NCBI GenBank assembly: GCA_947247005.1
Contig: OX365948.1
Location: 37,142,601-37,206,600 of the forward strand
DNA: 64,000 nt
From: Spisula solida
Lineage: Eukaryota; Mollusca; Bivalvia; Venerida; Mactridae
Direction: 5' to 3'
A program made the position numbers and the translations under genes. Below, piece after piece: positions 1 through 13,521 of this stretch. Within the stretch, counting starts at the first letter, position 1; every line of letters starts with the position of its first letter. The notes under the pieces were generated by a model that was not told the origin of the DNA, searched no databases, and saw only the letters and a list, made by a program, of their open reading frames with translations.

Positions 1-780
1 TAGATGACATCTGCTCCAGAAGCTCTTGACGATATTCAGCCAAAATGTCGCGGGAATTATCATTGGGTCGACCTCGTTCAAAGTTGTTCACTGCACCACT
101 AGGTCACCCGGGCTAAAAGTAGATTTTAAAAGCGAAAACACATCAGAAACCAAAAGGCTCACAACTTTGAAATTTTCACGAAGCATCAACTTTAGGTCCA
201 AAAGCAAGCTTGTTAAGATTATGTTTCTGCCCCCCCCCCTTCCACCCCCATACCCGGATGTAACTTGTTGCTACATAGTAATGAAGGGTAATTTTGAAAT
301 CTCCTTCCCATGTAGCCGTGGTTGCATTGAGCATACATTGTACAATGTTGAGGTCCTCTACCGAGATTGTTCATATTTATACCCCTGCGTCGAGTCAAAA
401 GGTGCGACCTGGGTTCACTTATTTTCTACATACTCGTAGTTGGATTGGGAAAACTTTAAAAATCTTTACCTCTGAAACAGCAAGACCTTCATTGAGCATC
501 ATGCGGTCCTCTATATAGATTGTGCGCTCAGGTGGGCCATACCATGGCGCCCTTAACCGTTGAAGAGATATTCACCTAAACTCATAAAGATATCTGCCAT
601 GTTTATCCAATCAACTGGAAACATGACGGAAACTATCGAAAACGTTTCCTGCACTCGATGAACTGACCTGCAAACTTCCGGTTTGACTTAAAGTCACATC
701 AGGCCTCAAACGGCTACTTTCAAAAAGCAATTACTTAATAACCTATTTGAAGAGCCATGCATTTTGGGCTCCTTAGTTAA
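1..780. repeat. Degenerate interspersed repeat with internal duplication
   Basis: The stretch contains two loose copies of a motif with 'cattgagcat', 'ggtcctcta' and 'gattgt' (about 320-370 and 493-530), and phrases such as 'gggaaaactttaaaaatcttt' and 'ctgaaacagcaag' that I associate with a common molluscan repeat. A run of 11 C lies near 231. The open frame at 26-439 is judged to be non-genic. The family assignment is from memory. Confidence 0.4.
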
Positions 781-3394
781 TTCCCAAAGGTGGAAAACAT
801 CATAAGATGGAAGAAAACGGATTACAACATCCAATTGGTTTGCAAAATGATAAATAGTAAACACAAATGCACAATTTATCATCCAAGGGAAGCAACTCTT
901 GCAAAATTAGGATTTTGTCATCCATACATTTCACTTAAATGTGATTTTTGGCAAAATATTTCGACAGATACATTTAACAGTCTGTCGTCAATTATTGGTC
1001 GTTTGTCCAAAATATCCCAATTCTTTGTAATAAGTCTATTTACTGGAAGATCCGAAAAAGGTCTTGGGAGAGATAACGTGGCTTTAAAGCCATTTTAAGA
1101 ATTATGTTAGCATTTTGTAAAGCTTTATAACCACTAGGCACATGCATTGTTCATAGTACAAAATCTGACTGAGTCCAGTCTTAAAGGTAACATTCTTTAT
1201 ATTACGATGTATATGAACAAATGGATATCTTCCGAAAAAGGAGAAATTAAAAATAAACTAAGCATAATGATGACCGTATGTCATATTTGAGTTTTTACGA
1301 CATAGTTTGGAGCTAAGTGGATTGGTGGAACCTGAACCCTTTCATTCTAACACACCACATCTAGTTATTCTCTCAGATCCCTAAACTATTTTGAGCAAAC
1401 CTTTTCCAAACACCGCCGGATCGGAGCACCAATAACTTGTCCCTTTTGGAGCAACCAGGCTGTACCTACTATTAAAGTCAAATGGTAGATACACCCTTGT
1501 TGTGCCAGAGGGACAAACTGTCTGAGATCTGTGGTAACTTTGATACTGGCAGGAACACGCCTTATATCAGCCATTGAGATAAAAAATGTAAAAGAGGAAA
1601 TTAATAAGAGAAAAAACACACTTAAACATTTTGTAAATAAGGCTTATCAGCTCTCAATAGGCAGTTCTACACAGCGGCTAATTATAGCGACCAGCGTGTT
1701 ATTTCAAGTTTTACGATCCAGTGCGGTAGAATGAAGTGACTTCAAGTCTAGATTCGCACTGGGTAGTTCTGATTAATTTACATTGTTTTGTTTCATTGAC
1801 TGACATCGATGCAATAAAATGCGATTATTACCATGTAGCTGCAGACACGGAGTTGTCTTCATAAGTGCTTTGCCAGGTCTAATTATTCGTACACAAAATC
1901 GTTGAAAAATGTCGGAACAAAATGGTTTTGTTTCTGCTACCACGTAGTTTAACGAGTCAACCCTAGGTGAATGTTTAAATCAAAGCATTGTTTATCTGAG
2001 CTAAACGATTGCACCCATTGCATATCGTGCCTTATACTTTATTCTAAAATCTTTTACAAAAATACATGTAGTGTGTAACATTCTAGTAACTCAATTAACA
2101 TTTTCTATATATGCATTGTTCAAATAAATCGTACCAAGTTGTAACTATGTTTGGCTTATCGAGTATACGAAACGAAGACAATGCATTGTATAACCTATAC
2201 CTTACTCCATTATCTTTTTTTCAGCATCCGTCAGTTTGATGAATAAATGTGCCTATTGTCTTTTCTAAAATATCTGTTTGACCAGTTATAATTAAAACAG
2301 CTTTATGTCACTCAAAATTCTATAAAACATGCAACTCCTGAAGAAGACCATGTATGGTCGAAATATTGAGCAAATAGAGTGAACTATCTACATATATAAT
2401 AGTGATCCCCTTTTAGGGATATTTTACAACTAGATTCTATAAAACACTTCTCGATTTAGTAAAGTTACTATAAGCTCCAAACGGAAACCGTACCAGAGCA
2501 CAGATGGCCATCTCGTGAAAATGTGTACCAGTGAAGTAAGGAATGTTATACCACTTACAACGTACACAATAATGTACGAACACCTGTGCACCAGAGCGGT
2601 GTACTGCGATCCTTCTATGTATAAGGCATTGAATGTTGTACAAGGTTATCAACTGTCCATACAAAACGATTGAGATTGTCACCAAGAACAATATCTAATG
2701 AAGGCCTCATAAAAAGGCCTGTGACAATACATGTACATTCTCCAATGAAGATTTGTGTGCGTGTATTGTCACCAAGAACTATCTCAAATAAAGGCACATG
2801 TAGTGCCGACAAGAAGGTATAGCCACAATACATGAACATAAACACTTTCAAATGAAGACCTATTAAATTAGTTAAATCAATAAGATATGACCACAATACT
2901 ACATGTATAAAGGAATGTGTGGAAATGGCTAGGACATGTGGGAAGAAAGGAAAATGGTTCTGATTACGGTGGACCCCTAAAGGCAAGAAGACTGTTGCTA
3001 TGGATGCGTACTGCGGGAGGTGAGCTGAAAACTATGGGTCAGTCCTTGGAAGCAGAAAGGAAATCAACATACGACTGACTCCAGTAGAGGTCCTGTGTTG
3101 CTGTCGTATTTGTCGGGGGTACTACGGACAATAAGTACAATGTAAGTGAAACGAAATTCAACAATCGAGTTATAATAATAATCGGTTTTGAACCCTCGTG
3201 ATTATTTGTGGAATATATTAGACACTCAAACATAGAAGAGATATGTGTGGTCCGTTTTCTCGGATACATTCTCAGAATTTGCGTTCAAATGGTCTGTTAA
3301 GTCCGTGATTAAACCTGTTTAAATCAATGTCTCACTCTCACATTCTTCGAATTACTGGACATGCGTTCTATCCCGAAATGTTGTTGCGGCAATA

Positions 3395-3510
3395 ATGCTG
3401 CTACTGCTGGTGTTGCTGCTGTTGTTGTAGATGACAATATTTAATGATGACGACGACGCTGACGATGCTGCGACTGATGCTGCTGCTATTGCTGATCATG
3501 ATGATGTGAT
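3395..3510. repeat. Trinucleotide-rich low-complexity tract (gct/gat)
   Basis: Interrupted runs of gctgct, gttgtt, gacgacgac and gatgatgat. It looks like a decayed trinucleotide microsatellite. Confidence 0.6.
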
Positions 3511-4319
3511 GACGTATAACGTTTTATAAGAACGTGCGATTGTTCATGTGAGGGATGAACCTAATGCTGACGTCATTGATCAGTACAGTGGGAGGAATGA
3601 ACTATTCATTTGGTTTATTATATCTTTACGGTGAATTATGCAATGCTTACATGCAGGTATATAATGTTTCATTAAAGCCTACGTGTTCATTGCCTCAATC
3701 CTGTAAACATTGCATAACCTGCAAACTGATTTTTGCGTAAATAATGAAAAAGAATGACTTGATATCTGTTAATATAAATTAGCGCTTGTTACTGACACCG
3801 TTAAGATTACATTATTATCACCCAGTGTTCTCATCTTTGATATAACATACTCACAGACCTCAAATATTCCCACAACATTTTATGTAACCACACAGTAATA
3901 CTTGGCCAGTAATGAGTATGATCATGCTCATGTTATAGCCACAATGTTCCAGTCCGAGTAGATGTTATCCAGATTTCTCATGAAATATTTGAAAGTAAAA
4001 ATGTAATACAACTAAGAACATGTTTGATAAAAGATGAAACGAAGTCTTTTAATGGCCACATTAAACCACTATGCTCATTTATTTAAAGACATTTGTACAC
4101 TTAAAAAACGTTTAAAGTTAAAATTCTAATCGTTCGTAATAATATAATGGTGCAGCAAATATGTTTTGGGACTTGAATGTGACCGACAGTTCGTTAATTA
4201 ACATGATACATAAATTACTTTCATGGTTACATCGAATAATAGGTTTGTTAAACGTACATTTCTAAACCACATCGTGCATAAAATTGCAATCATGTCTAGT
4301 ATGCACTGGGTGTCTCGTT

Positions 4320-4580
4320 TGTAAGTCAATGTTCTCTAAGAATTGAATGTCACGTCAAGTATTGCATAGCTCTTTTAGAAATGGATGCCACATTTGGGAT
4401 TGCATATCGCGTTCAATAATGAATACATGTCTCTTTTAAAAGTGAATGTCATGTCTCTTTTAGAGTTGAATGTCTCTTAGAATATATGCCACGTTCAGTA
4501 TTGAATTCCCTTTTATTATTTACTGCCTCTTGTAAAAATGAATGTCACATTTCAATTTGAATGTCTCTTTTATAATGCAG
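4320..4580. repeat. Degenerate tandem repeat around 'gaatgtc...ctctttta'
   Basis: The words 'gaatgtca' and 'gtctctttta' recur at irregular 25-45 base spacing, indicating an old, eroded tandem array. Confidence 0.5.
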
Positions 4581-5552
4581 ACCTTAGTTACTAGTATAAA
4601 AAAATCAACAAAACAGAAGATTGTAATAATTTGTAATCGGTTGTCGTGAATGTTCGAAATTTCTTGGACAGCGTTTCCGTGAATACTGTGTTTATAATAA
4701 AAGTTGGAGCATATGTACATTGTATGTATAAACTATTCTACTAATGCAGTACTTATATATCAAGTATAAGTCATGTACGTATTTCATCAGTGGAACCTAA
4801 CCTTGATCAATGACTACATGTAGCTGGGTGTGGACAGGGGTGAACAAGGATAGTGCATGTATTCCTAGAGCTCTACCGTGTACATGTACAGTGTATAAAT
4901 GGTTGTTCAATTTACAAAGCTTACTTGGTATAATTTGTTACGGAATAAGTTCAAACATAAACGAAGAGTTTAATAATTCTACATCAATAATTTATATATT
5001 TTAATACATGGATATTATGACGATGTTCATAAAATTAGGCGTACTTTCAGAAATAAAAGTTCTTTACTGTGGTGAGGTAAAGGGGCAGCATGAAAGAAGA
5101 CGAGGATATTACCGGCCCCTATCTGATATAATCAGGCACCTGTTGTGTGTAGGTATGGCCCCATTAATGTGTAGATACGTATCAGGCACGTGACTTAGTT
5201 CCACCACCAGAAAAGAATCACAATAAATCTTACATTTAATTAATGTAAACAGAATAATAAAACAACTCATACATCATGTTGATTGCAGAAAGCACATGCT
5301 TATCAGTAAAGCAGAGATGTGAAAACAAGCCGCACATATTTACCACAGATATACTCGTATTTTATTGCTATTTTGATAAGTCAGTTTTCTGGACCATAGT
5401 GTTGTCTTCGTGCATATTGTGCATACACCTCGCCTGATGTCAATAAACTTAAAATACATTTAGTTTTAATTTTATTTATTTTATTAATTTTATTTCCCAT
5501 CGGTATATTATTCCAATGATATGGAGATTATCTAGTCACATTATCATGACAC

Positions 5553-5784
5553 CGACCCCGATCTTCCGACGCATCTGAATCTAAGCTTAATCTCATCTCA
5601 AATATCGCCATGTGTAATTATGTTACTTTTCGAGGTAGGCTGGGCCCAAAATTGGCATCTCAAAACAGAAACATTATTCTGATTGTATTGCAATAAAGTG
5701 TGAACTTTAGATTTATCTAAAATTCAGATCCTCAATTTGAGCTGAGATTTCTACTCAAAATGCTTCTGGAGATCGGGGCCGGGT
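5553..5784. mobile_element. MITE family B ('ccgatct...' termini), copy 1
   Basis: Imperfect inverted termini (ccccgatcttccg at left, ggagatcggggcc at right) flank about 230 bases. The interior words 'aaaattggcatc', 'gaaacattattctg' and 'gagatttctact' recur at 57573-57822. Confidence 0.6.
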
Positions 5785-5789
5785 CGATC

Positions 5790-7365
5790 AGCACTTTCGA
5801 AACTACCCTCATATGCCGAGTGCAAACAAGGGTGTCGTGCCAGTACATAAACTATACTATTTTAACGACTGTGATATGTAGCATACTGTTTTGAACTTGT
5901 AACCCCTCGTCTCTGGACAATATACGTGTGGTATGCAAAATGTTTGTATAACGCTTTCAATACAATACGATCGAACCATTTGGGACAAAGTAGCCTAGTA
6001 GTTATCAAACATTCTGACTTTGATTACGTATATTTAACAATGTAGGATGAATCTGTATTTAATTTAACGACTGTAACAGTAGATTGACATCAAGCTGTAG
6101 GCGTACTGGCCAACGTGACATTGTTCACACAAAACATGTAAATTATATACATTTACCCCATGCTAGGGAAGAACCATTCTGAATTTACATAGTTATGCCT
6201 GTGAAATGCCCGAAGAAAAAACGCCATGGGTCGACATGCCGTAATTAAATACACCCGTGCGTTCTTTGTTGACTTTCTATCATTTGAACTGACGTAAGAA
6301 AATGAAAGCTAAATACTTTTAACAATCGAGTTAATGTTTTTTATACTGAGTAAAAGTTTGATGTTGTTTATATGAGTGATTGTTGTAGTGAGGAATGTGG
6401 ATGTAGAAAGTTGATACGGCTACTGTAAACATGAACTATAATACAGAAACATACAATGTGGGTATCTTACCTTACACATACTGTTTACATGTCTATATGG
6501 TGATGGATTAGTCTCTGGTACCCGTCACAACAACACGTCGAGATATTCAATCTTGTTTGGGGTTAATATCCTAACCACTGTATATCGGTCATTTGTAGAC
6601 TCTACCCCTCCCCGTTCCTAGTCACATTTCCCTATCACACGGCAAACCAGTCCTGGAGCTAGTATATACGTTTTAAGCATCTAGAAAAGGAACTAACCAG
6701 TGCTGGTGGAACGACTGGCTTAAATCGGCTGGGAACGGGCCTATAACTTTCCAATCACAGATCAATGATTTGTAAATAGTGTTCTACTTGTAATTTTGCG
6801 ACAATGATGAACATAGGTGAAAGAGCATGAACTGGACGTTGACCAGGTGTAAATATGATGAAGTTGCTGTTGTTGTTGACGGCGGTATTAATGACAACTC
6901 TACATAATTGGCCGTGTTGATTTAAATAATGAAGATATTCTGCTAATGATAAGTGTACATAGTGTTTCTACTCTGATACTCTCCATATTTCTATCACTCT
7001 TCAATGATTTATCGTTTCACCATCCACTGTACTTTGCCGGAAGTTGTCACTGGGCGCCAAGGGTGAATTACGTTCATTATCATTTCTAACGGTTACGTAT
7101 ATAGAACTTAAATCATTTTGGTAACGAACTGAAAATATTAAATCAAGATGAACTGTCACTTGTATCATCGACTTATTGCTCTAGATGTATAGTTCTCTAG
7201 AAATGTTGGCATAGTTATCTCTGTGTAATTCCTGTTACTAATATTTATTTACTCTGTTAACGTAAAAGTTTAGATTAATAACGCCTAAATCCGTAAATGA
7301 ATCACACCCATTGTGTTTCCAAAATAAAATCAATGTAGAAAGTAGTGATGTAAATGAGATACTTG
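5790..7365. other. Intergenic, nothing recognised
   Basis: AT-rich sequence without a supported exon, RNA gene or clear repeat. Confidence 0.55.
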
Positions 7366-7367
7366 CT

Positions 7368-7432
7368 AACATTGTGACCGAGTGGTTTAACACTGCCAAT
7401 CCAGGGGTTCCCGGTTCCAACCTCGGCCGGGA
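7368..7432 (+). repeat. tRNA-like sequence, probable SINE head or tRNA pseudogene
   Basis: 'gaccgagtggttta' resembles the A box of Leu/Ser tRNAs and 'ggttccaacctc' resembles a B box, about 30 bases apart. The 3' acceptor stem is not convincing, so it is not called a functional tRNA. Confidence 0.45.
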
Positions 7433-7597
7433 CAATGGAAATTTCAGAAACGCATTTAGCAATGAATTGACTGGTAGCCTAGAAGTATTCTCTGCGTGTA
7501 TCGGTGAAGTGCCCCGGGAATTTAGAATACAAGGAGTTTAGAAACAGCTTGTACAGTTCCCCCAGATTCCTTAAATCACAAGGACATTAATGATAAG

Positions 7598-7722
7598 AGA
7601 ATGTCTTGCAAATCAATGAAGAAAGCAAAAAAGAAGACAGTAAACTAAAGAGAAAAGAGAATCCGAGAGGGTCTTGCAAATTAATGAAGAAAGAAAAGAG
7701 AAGACAGTAAACTAAAGAGAAT
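7598..7722. repeat. Direct duplication of about 73 bp
   Basis: 'gtcttgcaaat.aatgaagaaag' followed by 'gaagacagtaaactaaagag' occurs twice in tandem. Confidence 0.7.
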
Positions 7723-7932
7723 GCAATTGTTTATAACGATGCTGCTGTTACGAAAAAGTGTAGATATGGTTTGTAATACTGATGACGATAAGGACAAATC
7801 AACTTGTAATCATAGTAATAATGCTGATTAGGTTGTTGAAAATATGGGTAATAAAATCATCAATAAAATTAATTAATCTTTATGTTATTGACGGCGCTGA
7901 TGATAGTGACCATAGCGTTAGTGATACATTTT

Positions 7933-8191
7933 TATGCCCCCATCTTGGATGAGGGAGTATATTGCTTTGCACATGTCGGTCGGTCGGTCGGTCGGTCGGT
8001 CGGTCGGTCGGTCGTATAAAATGGTTTCCGTTCAATAACTCAAGAACACTTTGACCTAGGATCTTCAAACTTTACATGGAGGTTGGTCAGCTACAGTAGA
8101 TGACCCCTATTGATTTTGAGGTCAGTAGGTCAAAGGTCAAGGTCACTGAGACCTTCACCATTTTCGATTATTGGGGTGCCATGGGGGCATA
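7933..8191. mobile_element. 'tatgcccc' element with (cggt)n tract, copy 1
   Basis: The ends are ttatgcccccat and atgggggcata in inverted orientation. Inside is a perfect cggt tetranucleotide run (about 7977-8014), then 'aggtcaaaggtcaaggtcac'. The same architecture, with diverged interior, occurs at 22631, 59180 and 63380. Confidence 0.7.
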
Positions 8192-8199
8192 CGTGTTTT

Positions 8200-9230
8200 A
8201 CAAACATCTCTTGTATTCATTATGTTGATGCTGATGTTATAATGATGAATCTGAAGACGATGGCGTATGTGAAGATTTATGTTTCTGTTGATGATGATGA
8301 TATAATAAAACTACACGGGCAAATAAAGTGATTTATATACGAATCATAATTATTCATTATGTAATTCAAAGTTACCCAGACTTATAGTAAATCGTTTTTC
8401 CTTTTAAAAAGTCATCAAGAAAAGTACAATTTTACCACAAGTATTTGCATGACTGAAAAACTTCAAAATTGATTAAAATTCTACTTCATCACCGAGATTT
8501 TGAACCCTTTATTCAAACATAACAACTCGTAGCATTTTGACATTTCTCTTTTTTTCAACCCTAAATTTTAAATCACACATAATTAATTAGAGGACGTTGA
8601 ACAGGTGTAGGTTTAGTTTTCTCATTGTCTGACAGTCCGTGGGTGTTTGGTGGTTACGTTTGTTTACACATTCGATTTCCGAGATAGAAAACGTCGCTCC
8701 GCATCTACGTTTCTAACACCACGCTGTAATATATTTTACATAGTTTTAAACCTACAGTTTTCTGTACCAGTTTTACTTAGATCACGTCCACTGGTGTGGA
8801 GAGAAATCACGTGTGGTGGGTGACCCACTCATCGCCTAGCAACAATAATCAGAAATTCAACCCCTGTTTTCCCCCTCTGTGTTAGATTAGGTTTTCACTA
8901 ACAGTGCATGCTATTTCTCAAGTGTGGTGAGTACCGATTTGGAAAGTCGACAGAAAGGAAACTCCTAATTGGTATAAGGTACTTGAATATTGAGCAGGAA
9001 CACCAGATGTCATTTTGACGATATATTTGGAATTATTATGACTGCAGATTATTTATTTTATTGATTATTTTAATTGTGAACTAATCATGCTAATCATGGA
9101 TGGAACAGTTTGTTTTAATTTGTTTTTAATTGTGATATTTGTGATTCTGACGGATTTGAAACTAATTCATTCGAGCAGTATACATTTCTCCTGTAAGTAC
9201 TACGCCTATTGTTTATAACTAGTAATTTAT
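8200..9230. other. Intergenic, nothing recognised
   Basis: AT-rich, with no supported exon or repeat. Confidence 0.55.
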
Positions 9231-9233
9231 TTT

Positions 9234-9428
9234 CCAGTGCATGTACCTTTGTCTGTTAATTGGCATAAGTTAATTAATATGCGTCTTTTTATACCACAGA
9301 TAATAATTTTATCAATGCCAAATTCAACATTTCCAGTGCATGTACCTTTGTCTGTTAATTGGCTTAAGTTAATTTATCTGTGTCTCTATATACCACAGAT
9401 GATAAGTTTTATCAATGTCAAATTCAAC
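9234..9428. repeat. 97-bp tandem duplication
   Basis: 'ccagtgcatgtacctttg' starts at about 9235 and again 97 bases later, and the rest of the unit is nearly identical. The open frame across it is a by-product. Confidence 0.8.
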
Positions 9429-9439
9429 ATAAGTATCTT

Positions 9440-10346
9440 ATTCATTTAATAGTTCGGGTAATTAAAGAGATGTACAAATGTATCTTCCTAGAATGTTTTA
9501 TAAATTATAATAGTAAAATTTCTGGATAATTAAATTAATCAACAATAGCACAGTTTGTTGTAGTCAATAAAATGTATGTCTGAGTTATTGAAACACGCCC
9601 AAGTATGGTTAATGTCAAATTGAAAAAAAATGCTCGTGAATATTTATGAAACTTGAATGCCATAAAATTGATGCGTTAAAAACTGTTGGAGGTTCTTACA
9701 CCTTAGTAAAAGGACAAAGTTTGCAAGGTGCAAAATGTCCATAGCAACATTGGTTAAGGGACACTTCTAGCGATAAATAGACAGTAAACCAATGATGAAT
9801 GTTAAAGAGTTAACAATGCTGCAGAGATGGCTGCTCCTGAGACTCAGTGGTTGCTTGATATATTACATTTCTAGGTTGGATATGATATATAAAATACATA
9901 TACACTATTTAGACAGTCAATTATTTATACGCAGAAATGGAATGAAACGTACACTTCTTATACCCTGTCAAATCAGAAGGTTTGCGAGGGTTCATTCGCT
10001 AGATTTATACGTTCGAGAACTTTATTACCTTCATACAAAAACTCGTTATTTGCATGGATCGTGAATGTTTTTACACCATGTAATGAGGATGAATTCGACA
10101 TTGTATGTCCGAATCGTCCCCTGAACATTCATCATCTTAACTAAAATAGAACCGATATCAAAACTGCAAACACGCTTTGGTTAACTAGTTTTTAATAATA
10201 TCAAAACATTATTTTACAATCTATTTGGTTCTAAGAATTATGATTAAGTGGATCCATAGTTTACAGTACTCGTAATTCCTATTCTAGAGGAATATTTTAT
10301 CAGCCTCTATTATATGTTTTATTTCAACTGGGTGTAATATGCACAC
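9440..10346. other. Intergenic, nothing recognised
   Basis: AT-rich. The open frame at 9792-10064 has no family resemblance I can see. Confidence 0.5.
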
Positions 10347-10354
10347 CATAGCCA

Positions 10355-10490
10355 CACAGGTAACTGTATCATTGCTATTAAAAAGAGTATAAAACATATT
10401 TTATAAAATTATGTTATCTTAGATATTATGAATTTTATAAAACAAATATTTTGTTTTGTTTACTTTTTATTAATGATACAGTTACCTGTG
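10355..10490. mobile_element. CACAGG foldback element, copy 1
   Basis: 136 bases with inverted termini CACAGGTAACTGTATCATTG and its complement at the right end. Flanks catagcca (10347-10354) and catagtca (10491-10498) match at 7 of 8 positions, as expected of a hAT-type target duplication. The same termini occur at 36209-36335. Confidence 0.85.
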
Positions 10491-10499
10491 CATAGTCAT

Positions 10500-11740
10500 A
10501 CATTATATATTGTTTATATCTTCACATTATTAGTAGATAGCGGGCTGTTCATATACTATAGTAACTTGAAAACATACGTTTAGCATTATAATACTTGGAA
10601 CAATGGAACACTTGACAGCACGATGGCCTTCACAAATTTCCCAAACTGCTTGTCGCCAATTGTATTCCTACTGGTTATTGTGTTTAAAGACATAAATATG
10701 AACTATCCCCTGATGGGTGTCCTTAGTATGCATGGCTACTGTCATAAGCATTCATAAAAACCCAATGGCGTGTCTGTCTGTTGGGTAATTAAGCATTTCA
10801 AACTTATCAGAGCAAATGATAATGGCTAACAAGGAACATCACAGTGGCGTACGTCGGTATGATGATACATATGTGATATATTTCTGAATAATCAGTTGAA
10901 CTGCAAGAACTAAATTCAGAATATCTTGAACAGTTGGGGAGAATTTCCAACTATTTCCAACCTGGTTTGAAGGGTGGTGAGAGTTCGGATACTTACTCTA
11001 CGGTACACAAACTATGAACGATCCCTAAATCGGATGCGATCACATGTGAGACGCAGCACAAAGTGTAACAACCATCTAGGGCGTTCGTAAAAGTTACATG
11101 CATATTACTTTTTATGAATGGATCAGAATAAATGCAACGAACTTTTGAAAGGAATTCGAACACTATCTTTCTCATCTGTTTGGGCGTTTAATTGGGCTGG
11201 ACTTCCAATATAAGACTTTGTTGTTACTGAAGATCATACAAGCACAGGGTTGATGATGTGTAAAACGAAATACTTGTCAGAAGTGCTGACGCTACTTCAA
11301 ATAAGTTTAGCTATTTTTAATAAAACAAGTTACAGTTGTAAGCTTCTAGTTTTCATATGAATGTAACAAGATCTATCGAACATTGGTCTAAATCCACCAG
11401 GCTCTACTGAATCGCGGGTCAATCAGTATAACTTTGTACATGTGCATGCATGACATACTGCCTGCCAAGTCTCATTACGACCAGAATGCAATATACCGTA
11501 CTTCCGGTGGTTAAATATCGGATCAAGTACTTCTTGCTTACAGAAAATACTAATTTGTTGTATAAATTGCTTTAGCTATGTATTCATACACTCTCTGGAC
11601 ATTAAGATATATGATGCAAATGAGAAAGCTGTGGTATGCTAAGTATGCTCATGATAAGATAAGGATTGGTTCTTTGTGACCGTAACAACATAACCCATAA
11701 CACCATGATACATACACCATTATAACATAAATAAAAATAA
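10500..11740. other. Intergenic, nothing recognised
   Basis: No supported gene or repeat. Confidence 0.5.
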
Positions 11741-11812
11741 ATATATCAGATTTATTTAGCGCCCTTTTCATGCGAACGCACGTTCAAAGGCACTTTACAT
11801 TTTTTTACATAT
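11741..11812 (-). mobile_element. SINE/LINE 3' tail with 'gcgcc...gaacg' motif, copy 1
   Basis: 'cagatttatttagcgccctttt', then 'catgcgaacg' and 'aaaggcactttaca', is the complement of the tail at 23872-23945. It is a short non-LTR-type tail shared by two insertions of opposite orientation. Confidence 0.6.
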
Positions 11813-11829
11813 ATAACATAACACCCCGT

Positions 11830-12580
11830 GATAAGTCCGTCCACTCTTTGAGTACTTGAAGGGGTGTGAAGATGATTATTGTTCAAGTGGTTTTATATAC
11901 ATCATTATCATATAACTAGTCTAGTATTAAATGAAGACACAAGCAAGACTCGCAGACTTTGATAGCTCAAGTGATAGCTGAGTATAACTGAGTGAGTATA
12001 GCTGAGCTTTGGTGGGCTATTAGACTAACATAGGTTTGTCTCAGCAAAGGCCTCACGTACATAAAGTTGTTATGCCGATTATATTTGCATTTATGATGTT
12101 TCTAACGCACATGCATGATAGAAAACAAATGATCAGTCAATTCATCTCAATGGTTCAGGCTTCATGATCGATTTTAATGTTTAAATAATAAAATAGATAA
12201 TAAACAAACACGCTGTCGATTTATATAGATCAAAATTTATTATCGTTCCACTTTATGTGCAAGCTGAAAGATTGGTGAAACATGTCTCTGGCCCTGTCAG
12301 GCATCTGAAGTTGTTCGTACACCTATTATTATTATTATTATATTATTATTATACCAGATACAGGTACACCAAACCAAAACCAGGAGACTGAATGCAAAAT
12401 TGTGTGCAAATATGTTTATTAGTTTTGTGTAAAAAAGCTTTTCAATGACCGGAACGAACTTTCTTTACACCCTTTATCTATAGTTGGATTCGAACATTAT
12501 GTTCTAAGGCGCCATCACCTTGTGTAATGCAGGAACACATTACTACGGATAGCTTTGACTATGACAACACCCCCAAAGTA
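11830..12580. other. Intergenic, nothing beyond an ATT microsatellite
   Basis: A short (att)n run lies near 12324-12350. Nothing else was recognised. Confidence 0.5.
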
Positions 12581-12586
12581 CGCAGA

Positions 12587-12900
12587 TATAGTCCAGTCAG
12601 GATAACAATCCAGTGACGCAGCGGTCGAGTCCACTATAACGGTGTAAAACCAATTATAAAGGCTTATACTGTACAAACAACTATACTATCAATGCTAAAC
12701 TAATATACTAAACTTCGCTTTACCTGTTTAGACAATGGTTGTGATTTTTTGCGTACACATAAATTGCAACGTCACTGTCACAATATCCTAACTGGACTAT
12801 AATATACTAAACTTCGCTTTACCTGTTAAGACAATGGTTGTGATTTTTTGCGTACACATAAATTGCAACGTCACTGTCACAATATCCTACCTGGACTATA
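12587..12900. mobile_element. MITE family A (TATAGTCCAG termini), copy 1 with internal duplication
   Basis: The ends are tatagtccag and ctggactata, consistent with a TA target duplication as in Tc1/mariner elements. About 101 bases of the right half, starting 'aatatactaaacttcgc', are repeated in tandem, so this copy is about 100 bases longer than that at 55273. Confidence 0.85.
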
Positions 12901-13521
12901 CTTATTATCAAAGTGACTGCATCACACCACAAAGTTGATACGTCAGCATGTTTAGAGATTGGCTCATCAAATCATTGTTCAATAACGTTCCTTTAACTGT
13001 TATAAGTTCCTTGTATGACATGTTCTCGGACAATTTAATTTATATTTTCAACCTCATCCCATTATAGTTCGATATAGTTTGAGTGTCGTCTTGAGTGTCA
13101 TGTAAGTACTGTGTGAAAACGCCCAACGGTCTATGTTTCAATGAGAACACTTTGCTTTTAAAAGCATGTCATGATGTCAAGTCCTTTTGTTGTATCTGAC
13201 TAAAAATACATCAACTGAGTATTCAGTATTGAAAGCGACCAATGAAGATATGCTATAATCTATTGATCGAACCAAAAGCTCTTCCGGCTTGCCTACGTCG
13301 AATATTTATTAAATATACATTTTACAAAGCCATCATGTTTTATTGGCAAAAACATAATACATTTAATATAGTACAAATGTACATAAATGCTAATGAAGTT
13401 TGTACTTAACTGTTTTAATGTGTCTGGTTGTCATTAGAAAAATAAATAAGAAACGCAAATGTTATCGACGTCACTGAAGTCTTTTCGAAAACGTCATGTT
13501 CGTTTAATAAAATGTTCAGAA

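Larger units (their letters stand above)
781..5540. other. Intergenic, no gene recognised
   Basis: AT-rich sequence with short open frames only and no convincing splice-bounded conserved exon. It includes trinucleotide-rich DNA near 3395-3510 and degenerate repeats near 4320-4575, listed separately. Confidence 0.6.

Noticed and set aside
26..439. 137-codon open frame near the left edge
   Set aside because: Lies in a degenerate interspersed repeat and crosses a poly-C run. No recognisable protein features.
7880..8068. Frame with repeated PTDR
   Set aside because: It is the translation of the (cggt)n tract in the 'tatgcccc' element.
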